Program-made: the position numbers and the translations under genes
The notes under the pieces: model-generated
Told to the model about the DNA's origin: nothing
The model's database searches: none
What the model saw: only the letters and a program-made list of their open reading frames with translations
Shown: positions 35,252-44,945 of the stretch, piece after piece
Position numbering within the stretch: position 1 is the first letter of the stretch
Layout of the letters: each line of letters begins with the position of its first letter
Origin: Bacteroidota bacterium
Lineage (GTDB): Bacteria > Bacteroidota > Bacteroidia > Bacteroidales > UBA10428
Direction: 5' to 3'
Assembly (NCBI GenBank): GCA_016699695.1
Contig: CP065006.1
Span: 3,162,001-3,226,000, forward strand
Length of the DNA stretch: 64,000 nucleotides

Positions 35252-38200
35252 GTGAGGCCATACCTGTCATTTCTTATTATTAGTATTCTGCTTTTTCCTG
35301 TTTCTCAGGCAATGGCGCAGACATTTTCTTTGTCGGGTGTGGTTACCGATGAAGGAAAGCAGCCTCTGCCTGGTGTAACAGTGGTGGAGGTGGGCACTAC
35401 GCGGGGCGTAGTAACAAACCTCAATGGGGTTTATCAGATTGAAATCAGTTCGCCACAAGCAAAAGTTTCCTTTAGTTTTGTGGGCATGGAAACCCAGCTT
35501 CTTGCTGTTGAGAACAGAAACGTTATCGATGTGGTGCTTTTACCAGCCCTTTACCAGGTTGAGGAAGTTGTGGTGACAGCACTGGGTATTTCGAAAGAAT
35601 CAAAGGGTCTGGGTTATGCTGCTACCGCTGTGGGGAACGATGCGCTCACTGGTGCGGGTGAGAAAAACATGCTCAATGCCCTGCAAGGCAAGGTTGCGGG
35701 GGTCAATATTACTTCGGCTTCTGGCGCTCCCGGGGCTTCGTCGCGCATACTCATGCGTGGTATTTCTTCGCTTAGTGGAAGCAACCAACCTTTGTTCGTG
35801 GTCGATGGGGTGCCGGTGAACAACACTCAAACAGGCACGGCTTCCATCAATGGAGGAACTGATTTTGGCAACAAAATAAACGATATCAACCTAAACGATG
35901 TAGAGTCGGTAACCTTTCTCAAAGGAGCTTCGGGAATGGCTTTGTATGGTTCCAGAGCCTCCAACGGGGTGATAATCATTACTACCCAAAAGGGAAAGTT
36001 AAAAGAAGCTGCTCTGGTAAGCTATTCAGGCTCAGTAGGCTTTGAATCGCCTTTACGCTTAGTGGAATACCAAAACCAGTATGGACAAGGCATTTATGGC
36101 AACTCGGTATTGTACGAAAACATGAGCTGGGGTCCAAGGTTCGACAACCGATACAGGCCATGGGGTCATATGGTCGATGAAACGGTTCGTGTGAAATCGT
36201 ACCGTGCTTTGCCTAACAATGTAGAGGAATTTTTCGAAACGGGCAGGAGCATGAGCCATTCACTCTCTGTTTCGGGCGGAAGCGAGCAGACCAGCTATTA
36301 CCTTTCTTATTCCAACCTGCAATGGGATGGGATTTTCCCTACCGATGCCGATCGGTATAAAAAGCATACTTTTTCGCTTCGCGGCACACAAAAGGTGGGA
36401 AAGCGAGCCTCAATAGGGGCTTCGGTCAATTACATCCGAAAGCAGAACAGCTCTGTACCTACCGGACAGGGCGAATCGTCGGTATACAACCAAGTGATGC
36501 AAACACCGCGCGACATTAGCCTTATCGAGCAGCAAGACCTCGAAAATCCGTTTAATACCATAGACAACCATTATTCGCTCTATACGGTCAATCCCTATCA
36601 CATTCTGGTTAACAACGGGAACCAGAATACCGAGGACCGTGTCTATGGAAGCCTTGAATTCGATCTTTCTCTTCCGGCTGCCTTGCAACTCAAGTGGAGG
36701 TTGGGCGCTGATATCAGCAACGAAAATCTCGAAGCATATCGTGCCGCTGTTATTCCTCAGGGCAACAATGAATTTGCTTCGGTGTACGACGCGGGTTCGC
36801 GCAGCCGTTCGAGTCTTGTCCGCCAGCAAATCAATAGCGACCTTATTCTTCAATGGGCAAAAAACCTCAACAATTATGATATTTCGCTCCTTGGGGGGCA
36901 GTCTGTTAACCAGCGCAGTGCAGGAGGTTTTGGTACTTCTGTCAGTTCTCAACAAAATGAAGACTTTCCGCATCTATCAAACAGCACAGTGAGTCCGGTG
37001 AGTTTTGAAAGTTCTTCGATGGTGCGCAACATTGGCTTGTATGCCGCTGCCGACTTTTCTTATCGTAGCTTAGTTTATCTTTCCTTAACAGCCAGAAATG
37101 AATGGAGCTCTACTTTGCCCAAACAAAATAATTCTTACTTCTTCCCCGGTGTAAACCTAGGGTTTATATTTACAGAACTCTTACCTGGTGTGCATAAAAG
37201 ATTTCCTTTCGGAAAAATCCGGGCCAGCTGGGCCAGGGTCGGAAACGATGCGCCGCCTTATTTTGTCGATCCGATGTATACCCAGGCCGCACATTCCGAT
37301 GGTTTTGGATATTTTGCCTTTCCGACGGCTTCAGGGGTGAACGCCTACGAAGCAGGTGCCTTTATCGGCAATCAGCAGTTAAAGCCCGAAATGACAACCG
37401 AATATGAGTTTGGCATGGATTTTCGTTTCTTCAATAACCGACTTTCTATCGATGCGGCATGGTACCACAAACAAATCGACGACCTGATTTGGGCTTCTCC
37501 TCTTGCCACCACCTCGGGTTACAAATACCAGATGCAAAACCTGGGCAGCATGCAAAACGAGGGTATCGAAACGCTTCTACGTGTGGTGCCTGTGCAACAA
37601 AAGCATTTTGCTTGGGAAATAGCCCTTAACTTCACAAAAAATTTCAACAAGCTTTTGTCGCTCAACAATGAGCTGGAGCAGGCTGAATTAAATGCGCTGC
37701 GTGTCGATGGCGGACAGCAGATTCAGTGGATGGCTATTCCGGGGCAGCCTGTTGGGGTATTTCAGGGACGCGGACCAAAGTATACAACCGATGGAAAAAT
37801 GGTGGTCGATAACCAGGGGCTCCCGGTGGCCGACAGTGAATTGAAAACCTTTGGCAATTCGCAATACAATTATTTTGGAGGAATTACCAATACGCTTAGC
37901 TACAAAGGTCTAAGTTTACTGGTGCATTTCGATGTGCGCATGGGGGGCATTATGTATTCACGCACCCGCGACATCACTCTTTGGGCAGGTACGGTGCCCG
38001 AAACTCTTTACAACGACCGCCAGCCATTTATCATTCCCAACTCGGTGTATGAGGTTGGCAGAGATGCCTTGAATGAACCCATTTATGCAGAAAATACAAC
38101 TCCCATCGATAGAGTCAGGCTGATAGATTATTGGGGAAATGGAGGTTCGCAAATTGATGAAGCATCTTTTATCGATAAATCGTTTGTAAAGCTTCGCGAG

Positions 38201-38428
38201 ATAACTTTTGGTTACACTCTGCCTGCAGGTTCACTAAACAGCATTCATATTAAAAACTTGTATCTGGGTGTTTCCGGGAAGAACCTGTGGTTGTGGACAC
38301 CGGCTGCTCAAACATACATCGATCCGGAGTTAACAACCTTTGGCAACGACCTTGGTGCCGACTTTGGAGAATATGGGGCTCAACCCTCGGTACGGAGTAT
38401 TAATTTTATTGTAAAGGTGGATTTTTAA
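35252..38428 (+). CDS. SusC/RagA-type TonB-dependent outer-membrane receptor (locus 2)
   Basis: 1058 residues with a GTG start at 35252; the signal peptide RPYLSFLIISILLFPVSQAMAQ needs this start. It contains a carboxypeptidase-D-like domain (LSGVVTDEGKQPLPGVTVVE), TonB box region VEEVVVTALGISKES, plug (LNALQGKVAGVNITSASGAP, ILMRGISSLSGSNQPLFVVD) and a barrel ending SINFIVKVDF. It is a close paralogue of the receptor at 24787 with the same domain order and length. SusD follows, but only after a 217-bp repeat-filled gap instead of the usual few bases. Confidence 0.95.
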   Translation: MRPYLSFLIISILLFPVSQAMAQTFSLSGVVTDEGKQPLPGVTVVEVGTTRGVVTNLNGVYQIEISSPQAKVSFSFVGMETQLLAVENRNVIDVVLLPALYQVEEVVVTALGISKESKGLGYAATAVGNDALTGAGEKNMLNALQGKVAGVNITSASGAPGASSRILMRGISSLSGSNQPLFVVDGVPVNNTQTGTASINGGTDFGNKINDINLNDVESVTFLKGASGMALYGSRASNGVIIITTQKGKLKEAALVSYSGSVGFESPLRLVEYQNQYGQGIYGNSVLYENMSWGPRFDNRYRPWGHMVDETVRVKSYRALPNNVEEFFETGRSMSHSLSVSGGSEQTSYYLSYSNLQWDGIFPTDADRYKKHTFSLRGTQKVGKRASIGASVNYIRKQNSSVPTGQGESSVYNQVMQTPRDISLIEQQDLENPFNTIDNHYSLYTVNPYHILVNNGNQNTEDRVYGSLEFDLSLPAALQLKWRLGADISNENLEAYRAAVIPQGNNEFASVYDAGSRSRSSLVRQQINSDLILQWAKNLNNYDISLLGGQSVNQRSAGGFGTSVSSQQNEDFPHLSNSTVSPVSFESSSMVRNIGLYAAADFSYRSLVYLSLTARNEWSSTLPKQNNSYFFPGVNLGFIFTELLPGVHKRFPFGKIRASWARVGNDAPPYFVDPMYTQAAHSDGFGYFAFPTASGVNAYEAGAFIGNQQLKPEMTTEYEFGMDFRFFNNRLSIDAAWYHKQIDDLIWASPLATTSGYKYQMQNLGSMQNEGIETLLRVVPVQQKHFAWEIALNFTKNFNKLLSLNNELEQAELNALRVDGGQQIQWMAIPGQPVGVFQGRGPKYTTDGKMVVDNQGLPVADSELKTFGNSQYNYFGGITNTLSYKGLSLLVHFDVRMGGIMYSRTRDITLWAGTVPETLYNDRQPFIIPNSVYEVGRDALNEPIYAENTTPIDRVRLIDYWGNGGSQIDEASFIDKSFVKLREITFGYTLPAGSLNSIHIKNLYLGVSGKNLWLWTPAAQTYIDPELTTFGNDLGADFGEYGAQPSVRSINFIVKVDF

Positions 38429-38437
38429 GAACAAAAT

Positions 38438-38631
38438 AGACAATTAGACAATTGGACGATTAAACCATTAACCATTAACCATTAACCATTAACCATTAAC
38501 CATTAACCATTAACCAATTATCACATTACCACATTATCACATTACCACATTATCACATTATCACATTATCACATTATCACATTATCACATTATCACATTA
38601 TCACATTATCACATTATCACATTATCACATT
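38438..38631 (+). repeat. Three contiguous short tandem-repeat arrays between susC and susD
   Basis: AGACAATT-type octamers, 3 copies (38438-38461); AACCATT heptamers, 7 copies (38463-38511) with one AACCAATT; then ATCACATT octamers, 14 copies (38520-38631), two of which read ACCACATT. All units share an A..CA.ATT pattern and probably derive from one another by slippage. The array ends 15 nt before the TTG start of susD, so its length could affect readthrough from susC or ribosome access. Confidence 0.95.
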
Positions 38632-38645
38632 CTAATTAACTCAAC

Positions 38646-40175
38646 TTGATAAAAACAAAACAAATATTTTCTACCCTTTTCTTGGTTATCTGCCTGCTCT
38701 CCTGCGAAAACTGGCTGGATGTCAATCAGAATCCTGATGCTCCCCTGGAGGTAGATTACCAGCAATTGCTTCCTGCCGGTACCTCCAGCCTTGCCTATGT
38801 CATGGGCGGCCGCTACCAGGTGCTTGGGGCGCTTTGGTCGCAGCACTGGACCCAATCGCCCGGTGCCTCACAATACAGCGGCATTGATGCCTACAACATC
38901 AACAGCAGCACCTTTGACGAAAACCAGTTTGGAGAACTTTATTCCGGGGCGCTGGTGAACCTTGAGAAAGTGCGCATTGGTGCCAGGGCCGGTGGCGAAT
39001 TCAATTATTACCTGATTGCAACCGTGCTCCAATGTTATACCTACCAGGTATTGGCCGATTTGTACAACCAGATCCCTTTTTCCGAAGCTTTAAAAGGAGG
39101 CATGGGCAATACAGAACCGAAATACGAAGCAGCCGAAGCCATTTATGACAGCCTGATTGCCCGCATTGATCTTGCACTTGCACAGGATTTCGAAAAGGAT
39201 GATCTGTTAAATCCAGCTACAGACGACCTGGTGTTTGAAGGCAATATGGAACAATGGGTCGCTTTTGCAAACAGCCTGAAGCTTCGTATTTTCCTGCGTC
39301 AGTCGGAAGTGAACCCACAAAAGGCGCGCGACAAGATTATTGAACTGTATGCCTCGAACCCCGATTTTTTGGACAATAGCGCTGCACTGCACATCTATAC
39401 GAACGAATCAGGAAGAAGAAACCCTCTTTACGAAACAGAATACCAAGTGTTTGGTAAAAATCCTAACCTTATTTTAAGTGCTACTCTTTATAGCTTCTTA
39501 ATCGAAAATCGCGATTTTGACAGACTAGATGCTTTGTTTGAATTGCCTGCTTCGGGGGGTGAGCACAAGGCCCTGGTGCAAGGTAACTTTTTTGCACCCG
39601 ATGAACCCTCGGGGACGAATAGTTCGTCTTTTTCAAAACCCGTTATGCGGGCCGATGCGCCGGTATTTTTAATGAGCGATGCAGAGTCCTACCTGCTTCA
39701 GGCAGAAGCCATTGTCCGCTATCAGGTGGGAACCTATCAGGAGGCAAGGGAAAATTATGAAAAAGCCATTACAGCTTCCTATGCAATGATACTTAACAGC
39801 ACCATTTCGAATGCCGGAGTTATCGGCCTGGCTCAGCAGTTTTACCGGGGTGTTTATGCCTTTCCTGCTGAAGGGAATGAAACCGATGAATATTTACAGG
39901 CCATCGCCATTCAAAAATGGCTTTCCCTGTCGGGTATTCAGAATTTAGAGACTTTTTTTGAATCGAACCGTACAGGATATCCGACGAAAAGTAGTGTGCC
40001 TGCAGAAAATACTGCCTATATTCCGGGTGAGCTTACCCTGTCGGTAAACAACGCAACCAGTGGTCGGTTTCCGCGAAGGCTGGTTTTTCCCGAATCGGAA
40101 TATGCCAACAACAGAAATACTCCTGCAAAAAAAGAGGTGTGGGAACCTGTCTGGTGGGATGTTTTAAACAACTAA
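38646..40175 (+). CDS. SusD/RagB-like surface lipoprotein (locus 2), TTG start
   Basis: 509 residues. An in-frame TAA at 38637 and absence of ATG make TTG 38646 the only start that gives the lipoprotein signal IKTKQIFSTLFLVICLLSC. The sequence continues ENWLDVNQNPDAPLEVDYQQ, and has SQHWTQSPGASQYSGID, FLMSDAESYLLQAEAIVRY, ESNRTGYPTKSS and FPRRLVFPESEY, parallel to the SusD at 27997. It is the ligand-binding partner of the receptor at 35252. The weak start codon next to a repeat array suggests lowered or variable expression. Confidence 0.93.
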   Translation: MIKTKQIFSTLFLVICLLSCENWLDVNQNPDAPLEVDYQQLLPAGTSSLAYVMGGRYQVLGALWSQHWTQSPGASQYSGIDAYNINSSTFDENQFGELYSGALVNLEKVRIGARAGGEFNYYLIATVLQCYTYQVLADLYNQIPFSEALKGGMGNTEPKYEAAEAIYDSLIARIDLALAQDFEKDDLLNPATDDLVFEGNMEQWVAFANSLKLRIFLRQSEVNPQKARDKIIELYASNPDFLDNSAALHIYTNESGRRNPLYETEYQVFGKNPNLILSATLYSFLIENRDFDRLDALFELPASGGEHKALVQGNFFAPDEPSGTNSSSFSKPVMRADAPVFLMSDAESYLLQAEAIVRYQVGTYQEARENYEKAITASYAMILNSTISNAGVIGLAQQFYRGVYAFPAEGNETDEYLQAIAIQKWLSLSGIQNLETFFESNRTGYPTKSSVPAENTAYIPGELTLSVNNATSGRFPRRLVFPESEYANNRNTPAKKEVWEPVWWDVLNN

Positions 40176-40197
40176 AATAGAGACTGAGAAGAGTCCG

Positions 40198-40905
40198 ATG
40201 AAAAGACAAGAAAGACATAGAACAATACAATCAGCCTTGGTAATTGGCTCAAGTTTGCTTCATAAAGCCTGGTTGTTTCTTTTGCTTGTATTCATCATTG
40301 TGGCCTGTGAACCCTGGAATGAAACAGCCGATGTTTCGCATGTTTCGGAATTTCCTGAATTTGAATTGGAAGGTGAAGGCTTTGAGTCGTTTGTGACTGA
40401 AGATTCGGCCGAATATACCGATAAAGGTGCCAGAGCATTTGCGAATGACATGGAATTGTTGGTTTATTCACAGGGTAGGGTAGATTTAAGCATCCCTGGA
40501 GTGTATACCATCCAGTACTTTGCCCAGAACGAAGATGGTATTTGGGGAACTGCAGAGCGCATTGTGGCGGTAACTTATCAAGATGTAACAGCCAACGATT
40601 TATCCGGTCATTATACCAGCTCTGGTTTTGGGCAAGAGGCTGAGATGAAGCTTGTAAAAACGCATCCACAGGGGCTTTATACCTGCAATGACATAATGGG
40701 ATACCCCGATGCAGAGATGAAAGGAAAGCTTGTTGATTTGGGCAACCATACCCTGGTGCTGGTGCATGGTGAGGGCGATTTTGGCTCCTGGGCCGATCGC
40801 GAAGGAGAATATACCCTCAGCTCACTGGCCTGGACGCTTGCTTTGCTCGATGAACCTTACCAGGGGGTTGAAGTGGACATTGTGTGGCAAAAGAAGTTGG
40901 ATTAA
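40198..40905 (+). CDS. DUF5012/BT_2262-like surface lipoprotein (locus 2)
   Basis: 235 residues, paralogue of 29496-30242. The N-terminus is unusual: about 22 polar residues precede the hydrophobic segment AWLFLLLVFIIVAC with the lipidated Cys. No later ATG gives a full signal peptide. The Ig-like half ends with PGVYTIQYFAQNEDGIWGTA followed by ERIV, matching the block DGFDGTAERIV of the paralogue. The C-terminal half is a beta domain. It presumably sits at the surface with SusCD. Confidence 0.68.
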   Translation: MKRQERHRTIQSALVIGSSLLHKAWLFLLLVFIIVACEPWNETADVSHVSEFPEFELEGEGFESFVTEDSAEYTDKGARAFANDMELLVYSQGRVDLSIPGVYTIQYFAQNEDGIWGTAERIVAVTYQDVTANDLSGHYTSSGFGQEAEMKLVKTHPQGLYTCNDIMGYPDAEMKGKLVDLGNHTLVLVHGEGDFGSWADREGEYTLSSLAWTLALLDEPYQGVEVDIVWQKKLD

Positions 40906-40985
40906 TCTGCTTCTTTAAAATAACCAATGGGAAGTAGGTTTCTTTGTGAAAAAGAGACCATTAACAAAATGTTGATTTCAACAAT

Positions 40986-41620
40986 ATGATTGAAAGCCGA
41001 ATGAGAAGAAAAGGAAATAGAATGTTTTGGAAGATAGATTCAGAAGATCAGTCGAGAACTTTTGTTACTTTGAAGTTTGCTGGTTATTTAATCGCAGCCC
41101 TATTTATGCTTTTGGCTTGTTCCGACGACGAGGAAACTATTGACTATGCCAATGGATATCCGAACAAATTGGCAGGCAACTGGGTGGTATTCCAGTTTCA
41201 TGGCGACTCCATTAATGACCCAATAAGTGGCCCCTACGATCTGGTTACCGCGCTCGACCCTAACCGCAAAAAATCCCTGATTCTGGATAATCTTTACAAT
41301 AGCAATTTGCGTGTACGGGCCGAAATACAGGGCGATACAGGAATATATGCCATCAATACCCCCAGCTCGATTTGTTGAATGACAATACCTATGGAATTCA
41401 ATCGGTTAGCATCGATGGCTATGTGAATGAGAACTATATTCTGGCAAATTTTATCTATTCTTTGGCCATGGCTTCATTCGAGAATCCTGCTTTTGAGGTT
41501 GAAGACATCGACGAAATTATCTTTTTCAGGGCAGGCCTTTACGATGCTTACTATTCGTTGGTCGATACCATTATGGTTATGGGTTATCGGCGAACAGGCT
41601 TTGAAGAGGTAGAAAATTAA
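40986..41620 (+). pseudogene. Lipid_bd-like lipoprotein (locus 2), frameshifted in a C run
   Basis: Frame 1 (40986-41378) has a lipobox FMLLAC, then YPNKLAGNWVVFQFHGDS, and stops right after INTPSSIC. Frame 2 (from about 41361 to 41620) continues QLDLLNDNTYGIQSVSIDGY and ends YRRTGFEEVEN, the family's closing motif (compare TRRTGFPEDD at 30760-30812). Adding one C to the C5 run at 41359-41363 joins them in frame (INTP then QLDLLN). It is a real mutation, a phase-variable tract or a sequencing error; as written the product is truncated to 130 residues. The start region MIESRMRRKGNRM offers several ATGs. Confidence 0.75.
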
Positions 41621-41637
41621 TTGGAAGGGACTTTCTT

Positions 41638-44600
41638 ATGATTCGTTTATTTCGAAATAAAAAAACAATTTGGCGAATTACTTTACCAGGTTTGGCGCTA
41701 ATCATTGCAGTATTCTTCTTTCGATTTTTTTATTCTAGCCTTTCCACACCCAAACCCGGATTTGATCAGCCTAAAGGCTATTACAGCTATTTTAAACAGA
41801 TAACCACACCCTTGTCTGACGAAGGGTTACATTACGAGTTGAATTATGCCCTTCGGGAGTATACCAAATCCAAAGAAAATTCAAAATTTCAGCTTAAATC
41901 GTCACAACAATACAACTGGGTTCAGCGTGGGCCTGGTAATGTAGGCGGACGAACCCGTACAGTAATTTTTGACCCGGACGATACCAGCGGCAATACCTGG
42001 TTTGCCGGTACCGTAAGTGGAGGAATCTGGAAAACGACCGACAAAGGTGCTACCTGGACAAACCTTACACCTGATCTGCCCAATCTTTCTACATCCACTT
42101 TAGCTATATCATTGTCAAATGCCCAGGTAATTTATGCCGGAACCGGCGAGGGTTTTGGAGGAGAAGGCATGGTGGGTGGAAATGGTATCTATAAATCAAC
42201 CAACAAAGGACAGAGTTGGAATGCGCTCGAGAGTACCTTAAATGATGAACGATTCAGGTATGTAAACAAACTGTGGGTAAGTCCTACTGACGAAAATATT
42301 TTGCTGGCTGCTACCAACCGAGGCTTGTTAAGGTCGGATAATGGAGGCATAAGCTGGACACAAGTATTTGCCGGGGGGTATGTAGTGCAGGATATTGCCC
42401 AAAATCCACTTAATGAGAATATATTGTTTGCTGGTGTCAATACATTGGGGATTATCCGCTCAAACGATCAAGGTTTAACCTGGAGCGTGACAAACCAAGG
42501 TATGGGGGAGGTGCACCGGGTTTCAGTTTCTGTAAGTCCTGTCGATACTGCCTATCTTTTTGCCGGAGTAGAAGCTCCCGGGCAGCAGACTCATATCTAT
42601 CATTCGCGCAATGGCGGACAAAACTGGCAGATAAATTACAATGCCGATGGCTTGTTTACTAACTTTCATAAAAACCAGGGATGGTTTAACAACGTGGTTG
42701 CTGCTCACCCGCTCGAAAGGAATAAGGTTTTTGTGGGTGGCGTATACCTTGGGCTGCTCGATTTTGGTCCTTCGACCTACAATGCCAACCGCAGTGTAAT
42801 GCGCGTAGATACTTTAGGCACAGGGGCAGCAATACACTTTGTGAATTTTGGTGGTGCCAACTTCAGTGGAGCACTTGCCAATGGGTTGGACGAAGAAGCA
42901 GAAGTAGATCCGGATGACTTTGTGAGCGTGGAAATCCGATTTGGAAATAATCGTTCCCAAAAAGCTCACCGTTTTACTGTGCCTGCCGGCGAAGGGGCAG
43001 GGGTGCCAGCCAGTTTATATGCTTACAACGATTATGTGGAAGTGCCTTTCGAGGTTTGGGATACCGACAACAACCGCCAATTGATGGTTTCGTTTCGCGA
43101 CCAGGAGAGAGACGGCAGCTTTAATCTGATTGAAAGAAAATATGACGATGCCATCAGCGGACGCGAATACATTTTTGTTCATGCCATTGCCTACGATTCT
43201 TTGACCCCTTCGGCAATCATTGGCCAACAGGGCGGCCATCAGCAAAAACTGCTCTATTTTCTGTGGCCTACCTTACCTGAAGATACCCAATGGAATGCAG
43301 CTTCACTGCCGGATGGAAAACTGATGGTGACCTATGGCAGCATCCAATACCGCGATGCTTATACCACCATGCTGGCCGACGATAAGAAAAATAAGGATTT
43401 GCATGTCGATCATCACGACATAAAGTTTTTTCTTTCCGGCACCTCCAATAATTTTAGCATCGTGGAAGCCAACGATGGCGGATTGGGTTATTCTGCCGAC
43501 AATGGCAACACCTGGGAACAGGTAAACAAAGGGTTTATCACCACCCAATTCTATGGAGCCGCTAAAAGGCCAGGACAAGACGAATACATTGGCGGTATGC
43601 AGGACAATGGCACCTGGCAATCGCCCGAAGGAGTGGCGGCCAGCCAATACTCACTTTACGATTTTCGCATCGAAGGAGATGGTTTTCAGGCTTTATGGCA
43701 CCCTTGGTACCCACAGCGTATGCTCGGAAGTAGTTACAACAATTACATTAAGGTATCGAATAACTATGGGGCCGACTGGAACTGGGTGCACGAATCGGTG
43801 CTGGGTTCGGGTCCCTTTATCACTAAATTGTCTCATTCGCACAACAATCCCAACCTTGTTTTTGCGGTGGGGAATAGCGGTGTATACCGCCACACCAACT
43901 TTGGAATGGGGTCGCTCCCCTGGGAACTCATTTCGCTGGGCGAGAGTTGGGCAATTAACCAAGTAGTCACCAGCAGTCACCAGGTAAAAGTTTCGAAAGC
44001 CGACCCATCGGTGGTGTGGGCTGGAGGCGGAATGTTCAGTCAACCCGATTTGTCGATTTTTCTTTCGAAAGATTATGGAAAAACCTTTGATACTGTATCG
44101 CTCTATCGCGAAGCAGAGATGGGTTATCTCAGTGGGATGGCTTCACACCCAACGAATCCGGCCGAGGCTTTTTTGCTCTTTTCGTTAAGAGGTAAACCTA
44201 AGCTGTTACGAACCTACAATTACGGTGAATCGTGGAGAGATATTTCCGGTTTTGCCAGTCATGAGGGAGATTCGAGCATCAATGGATTTCCAGATGTAAT
44301 AGTGAACGATTTGTTGGTAATGCCCTTCGACACCAATATACTATGGGCAGCTACCGAAATTGGTTTGTTTGAGTCTGTCGACAATGGACAAACCTGGCAC
44401 CCTGCACAAAACGGATTGCCTGCCGTATCGGTTTGGCAACTTGATGTAGTCGACAACCAGATTTTGACTGCTACACATGGCCGTGGATTATGGACAGCTG
44501 ATTTACTCATTACCCACAAAAAGGAAATTGAAGAACGTACCACGTTTAATATATGGCCCAATCCGGCCACAAACCATTTTTTTATTCAATCTGTTTCGGA

Positions 44601-44778
44601 ACATAAACAGGAGGGAGCTGTGGTTGTTTATAGTCTTTCTGGAAAACAATTACTTTCCATAGAGTTGGAACAGGCAATTCAAAGTGGAATGGATGTTTCT
44701 TCTTTGCCACCCGGAACCTATATTGTAGTGAAAAGAGAAAGGGATCGAAAAGCCTCCTGCAAGCTTATTATCCGGTAA
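41638..44778 (+). CDS. Large BNR-repeat protein with T9SS C-terminal domain
   Basis: 1046 residues. The N-terminal hydrophobic helix (ITLPGLALIIAVFFFRFF, about 15-32) serves as signal or anchor. YNWVQRGPGNVGGRTRTVIF opens a sortilin-like propeller with Asp-box repeats (GIWKTTDKGATWTNL, GIYKSTNKGQSWNAL, GLLRSDNGGISWTQV, IIRSNDQGLTWSV, and later GLFESVDNGQTWHPA). The tail FNIWPNPATNHFFIQSVS ... LPPGTYIVVKRERD is a T9SS type A sorting domain. It begins 17 bp after the frameshifted lipoprotein gene and so belongs to susCD locus 2. It is a likely extracellular binding or processing partner; no active site is identified. Confidence 0.8.
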   Translation: MIRLFRNKKTIWRITLPGLALIIAVFFFRFFYSSLSTPKPGFDQPKGYYSYFKQITTPLSDEGLHYELNYALREYTKSKENSKFQLKSSQQYNWVQRGPGNVGGRTRTVIFDPDDTSGNTWFAGTVSGGIWKTTDKGATWTNLTPDLPNLSTSTLAISLSNAQVIYAGTGEGFGGEGMVGGNGIYKSTNKGQSWNALESTLNDERFRYVNKLWVSPTDENILLAATNRGLLRSDNGGISWTQVFAGGYVVQDIAQNPLNENILFAGVNTLGIIRSNDQGLTWSVTNQGMGEVHRVSVSVSPVDTAYLFAGVEAPGQQTHIYHSRNGGQNWQINYNADGLFTNFHKNQGWFNNVVAAHPLERNKVFVGGVYLGLLDFGPSTYNANRSVMRVDTLGTGAAIHFVNFGGANFSGALANGLDEEAEVDPDDFVSVEIRFGNNRSQKAHRFTVPAGEGAGVPASLYAYNDYVEVPFEVWDTDNNRQLMVSFRDQERDGSFNLIERKYDDAISGREYIFVHAIAYDSLTPSAIIGQQGGHQQKLLYFLWPTLPEDTQWNAASLPDGKLMVTYGSIQYRDAYTTMLADDKKNKDLHVDHHDIKFFLSGTSNNFSIVEANDGGLGYSADNGNTWEQVNKGFITTQFYGAAKRPGQDEYIGGMQDNGTWQSPEGVAASQYSLYDFRIEGDGFQALWHPWYPQRMLGSSYNNYIKVSNNYGADWNWVHESVLGSGPFITKLSHSHNNPNLVFAVGNSGVYRHTNFGMGSLPWELISLGESWAINQVVTSSHQVKVSKADPSVVWAGGGMFSQPDLSIFLSKDYGKTFDTVSLYREAEMGYLSGMASHPTNPAEAFLLFSLRGKPKLLRTYNYGESWRDISGFASHEGDSSINGFPDVIVNDLLVMPFDTNILWAATEIGLFESVDNGQTWHPAQNGLPAVSVWQLDVVDNQILTATHGRGLWTADLLITHKKEIEERTTFNIWPNPATNHFFIQSVSEHKQEGAVVVYSLSGKQLLSIELEQAIQSGMDVSSLPPGTYIVVKRERDRKASCKLIIR

Positions 44779-44889
44779 GAATTTAATGGTTTCAAACACG
44801 TCTCTTAGTATAAGTTACTAGTATGTAGCACAAAAAAATCTTCCTTTCAATCTGCAAAAATTCGTATTAGTGTTTTGCCTCAGTTTTGC

Positions 44890-44897
44890 TATATTTG
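44890..44897 (+). promoter_or_regulatory. cysD -7 element TATATTTG
   Basis: An exact TAnnTTTG match 48 nt before the cysD start; it supports ATG 44946 over the upstream ATG at 44886. Confidence 0.45.
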
Positions 44898-44945
44898 CGC
44901 TTCGAAAAAAAAGAGAGAACGAAACGCGATAACCATTATTCTTCT

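Noticed and set aside
36410..36992. ORFs of 117 and 187 codons inside the second susC
   Set aside because: They overlap the conserved receptor gene completely in other frames and show no domain.
38438..38631. Regularly repeated sequence resembling a CRISPR array
   Set aside because: Units are 7-8 bp, contiguous, without spacers, and no cas genes are near; these are simple tandem repeats.
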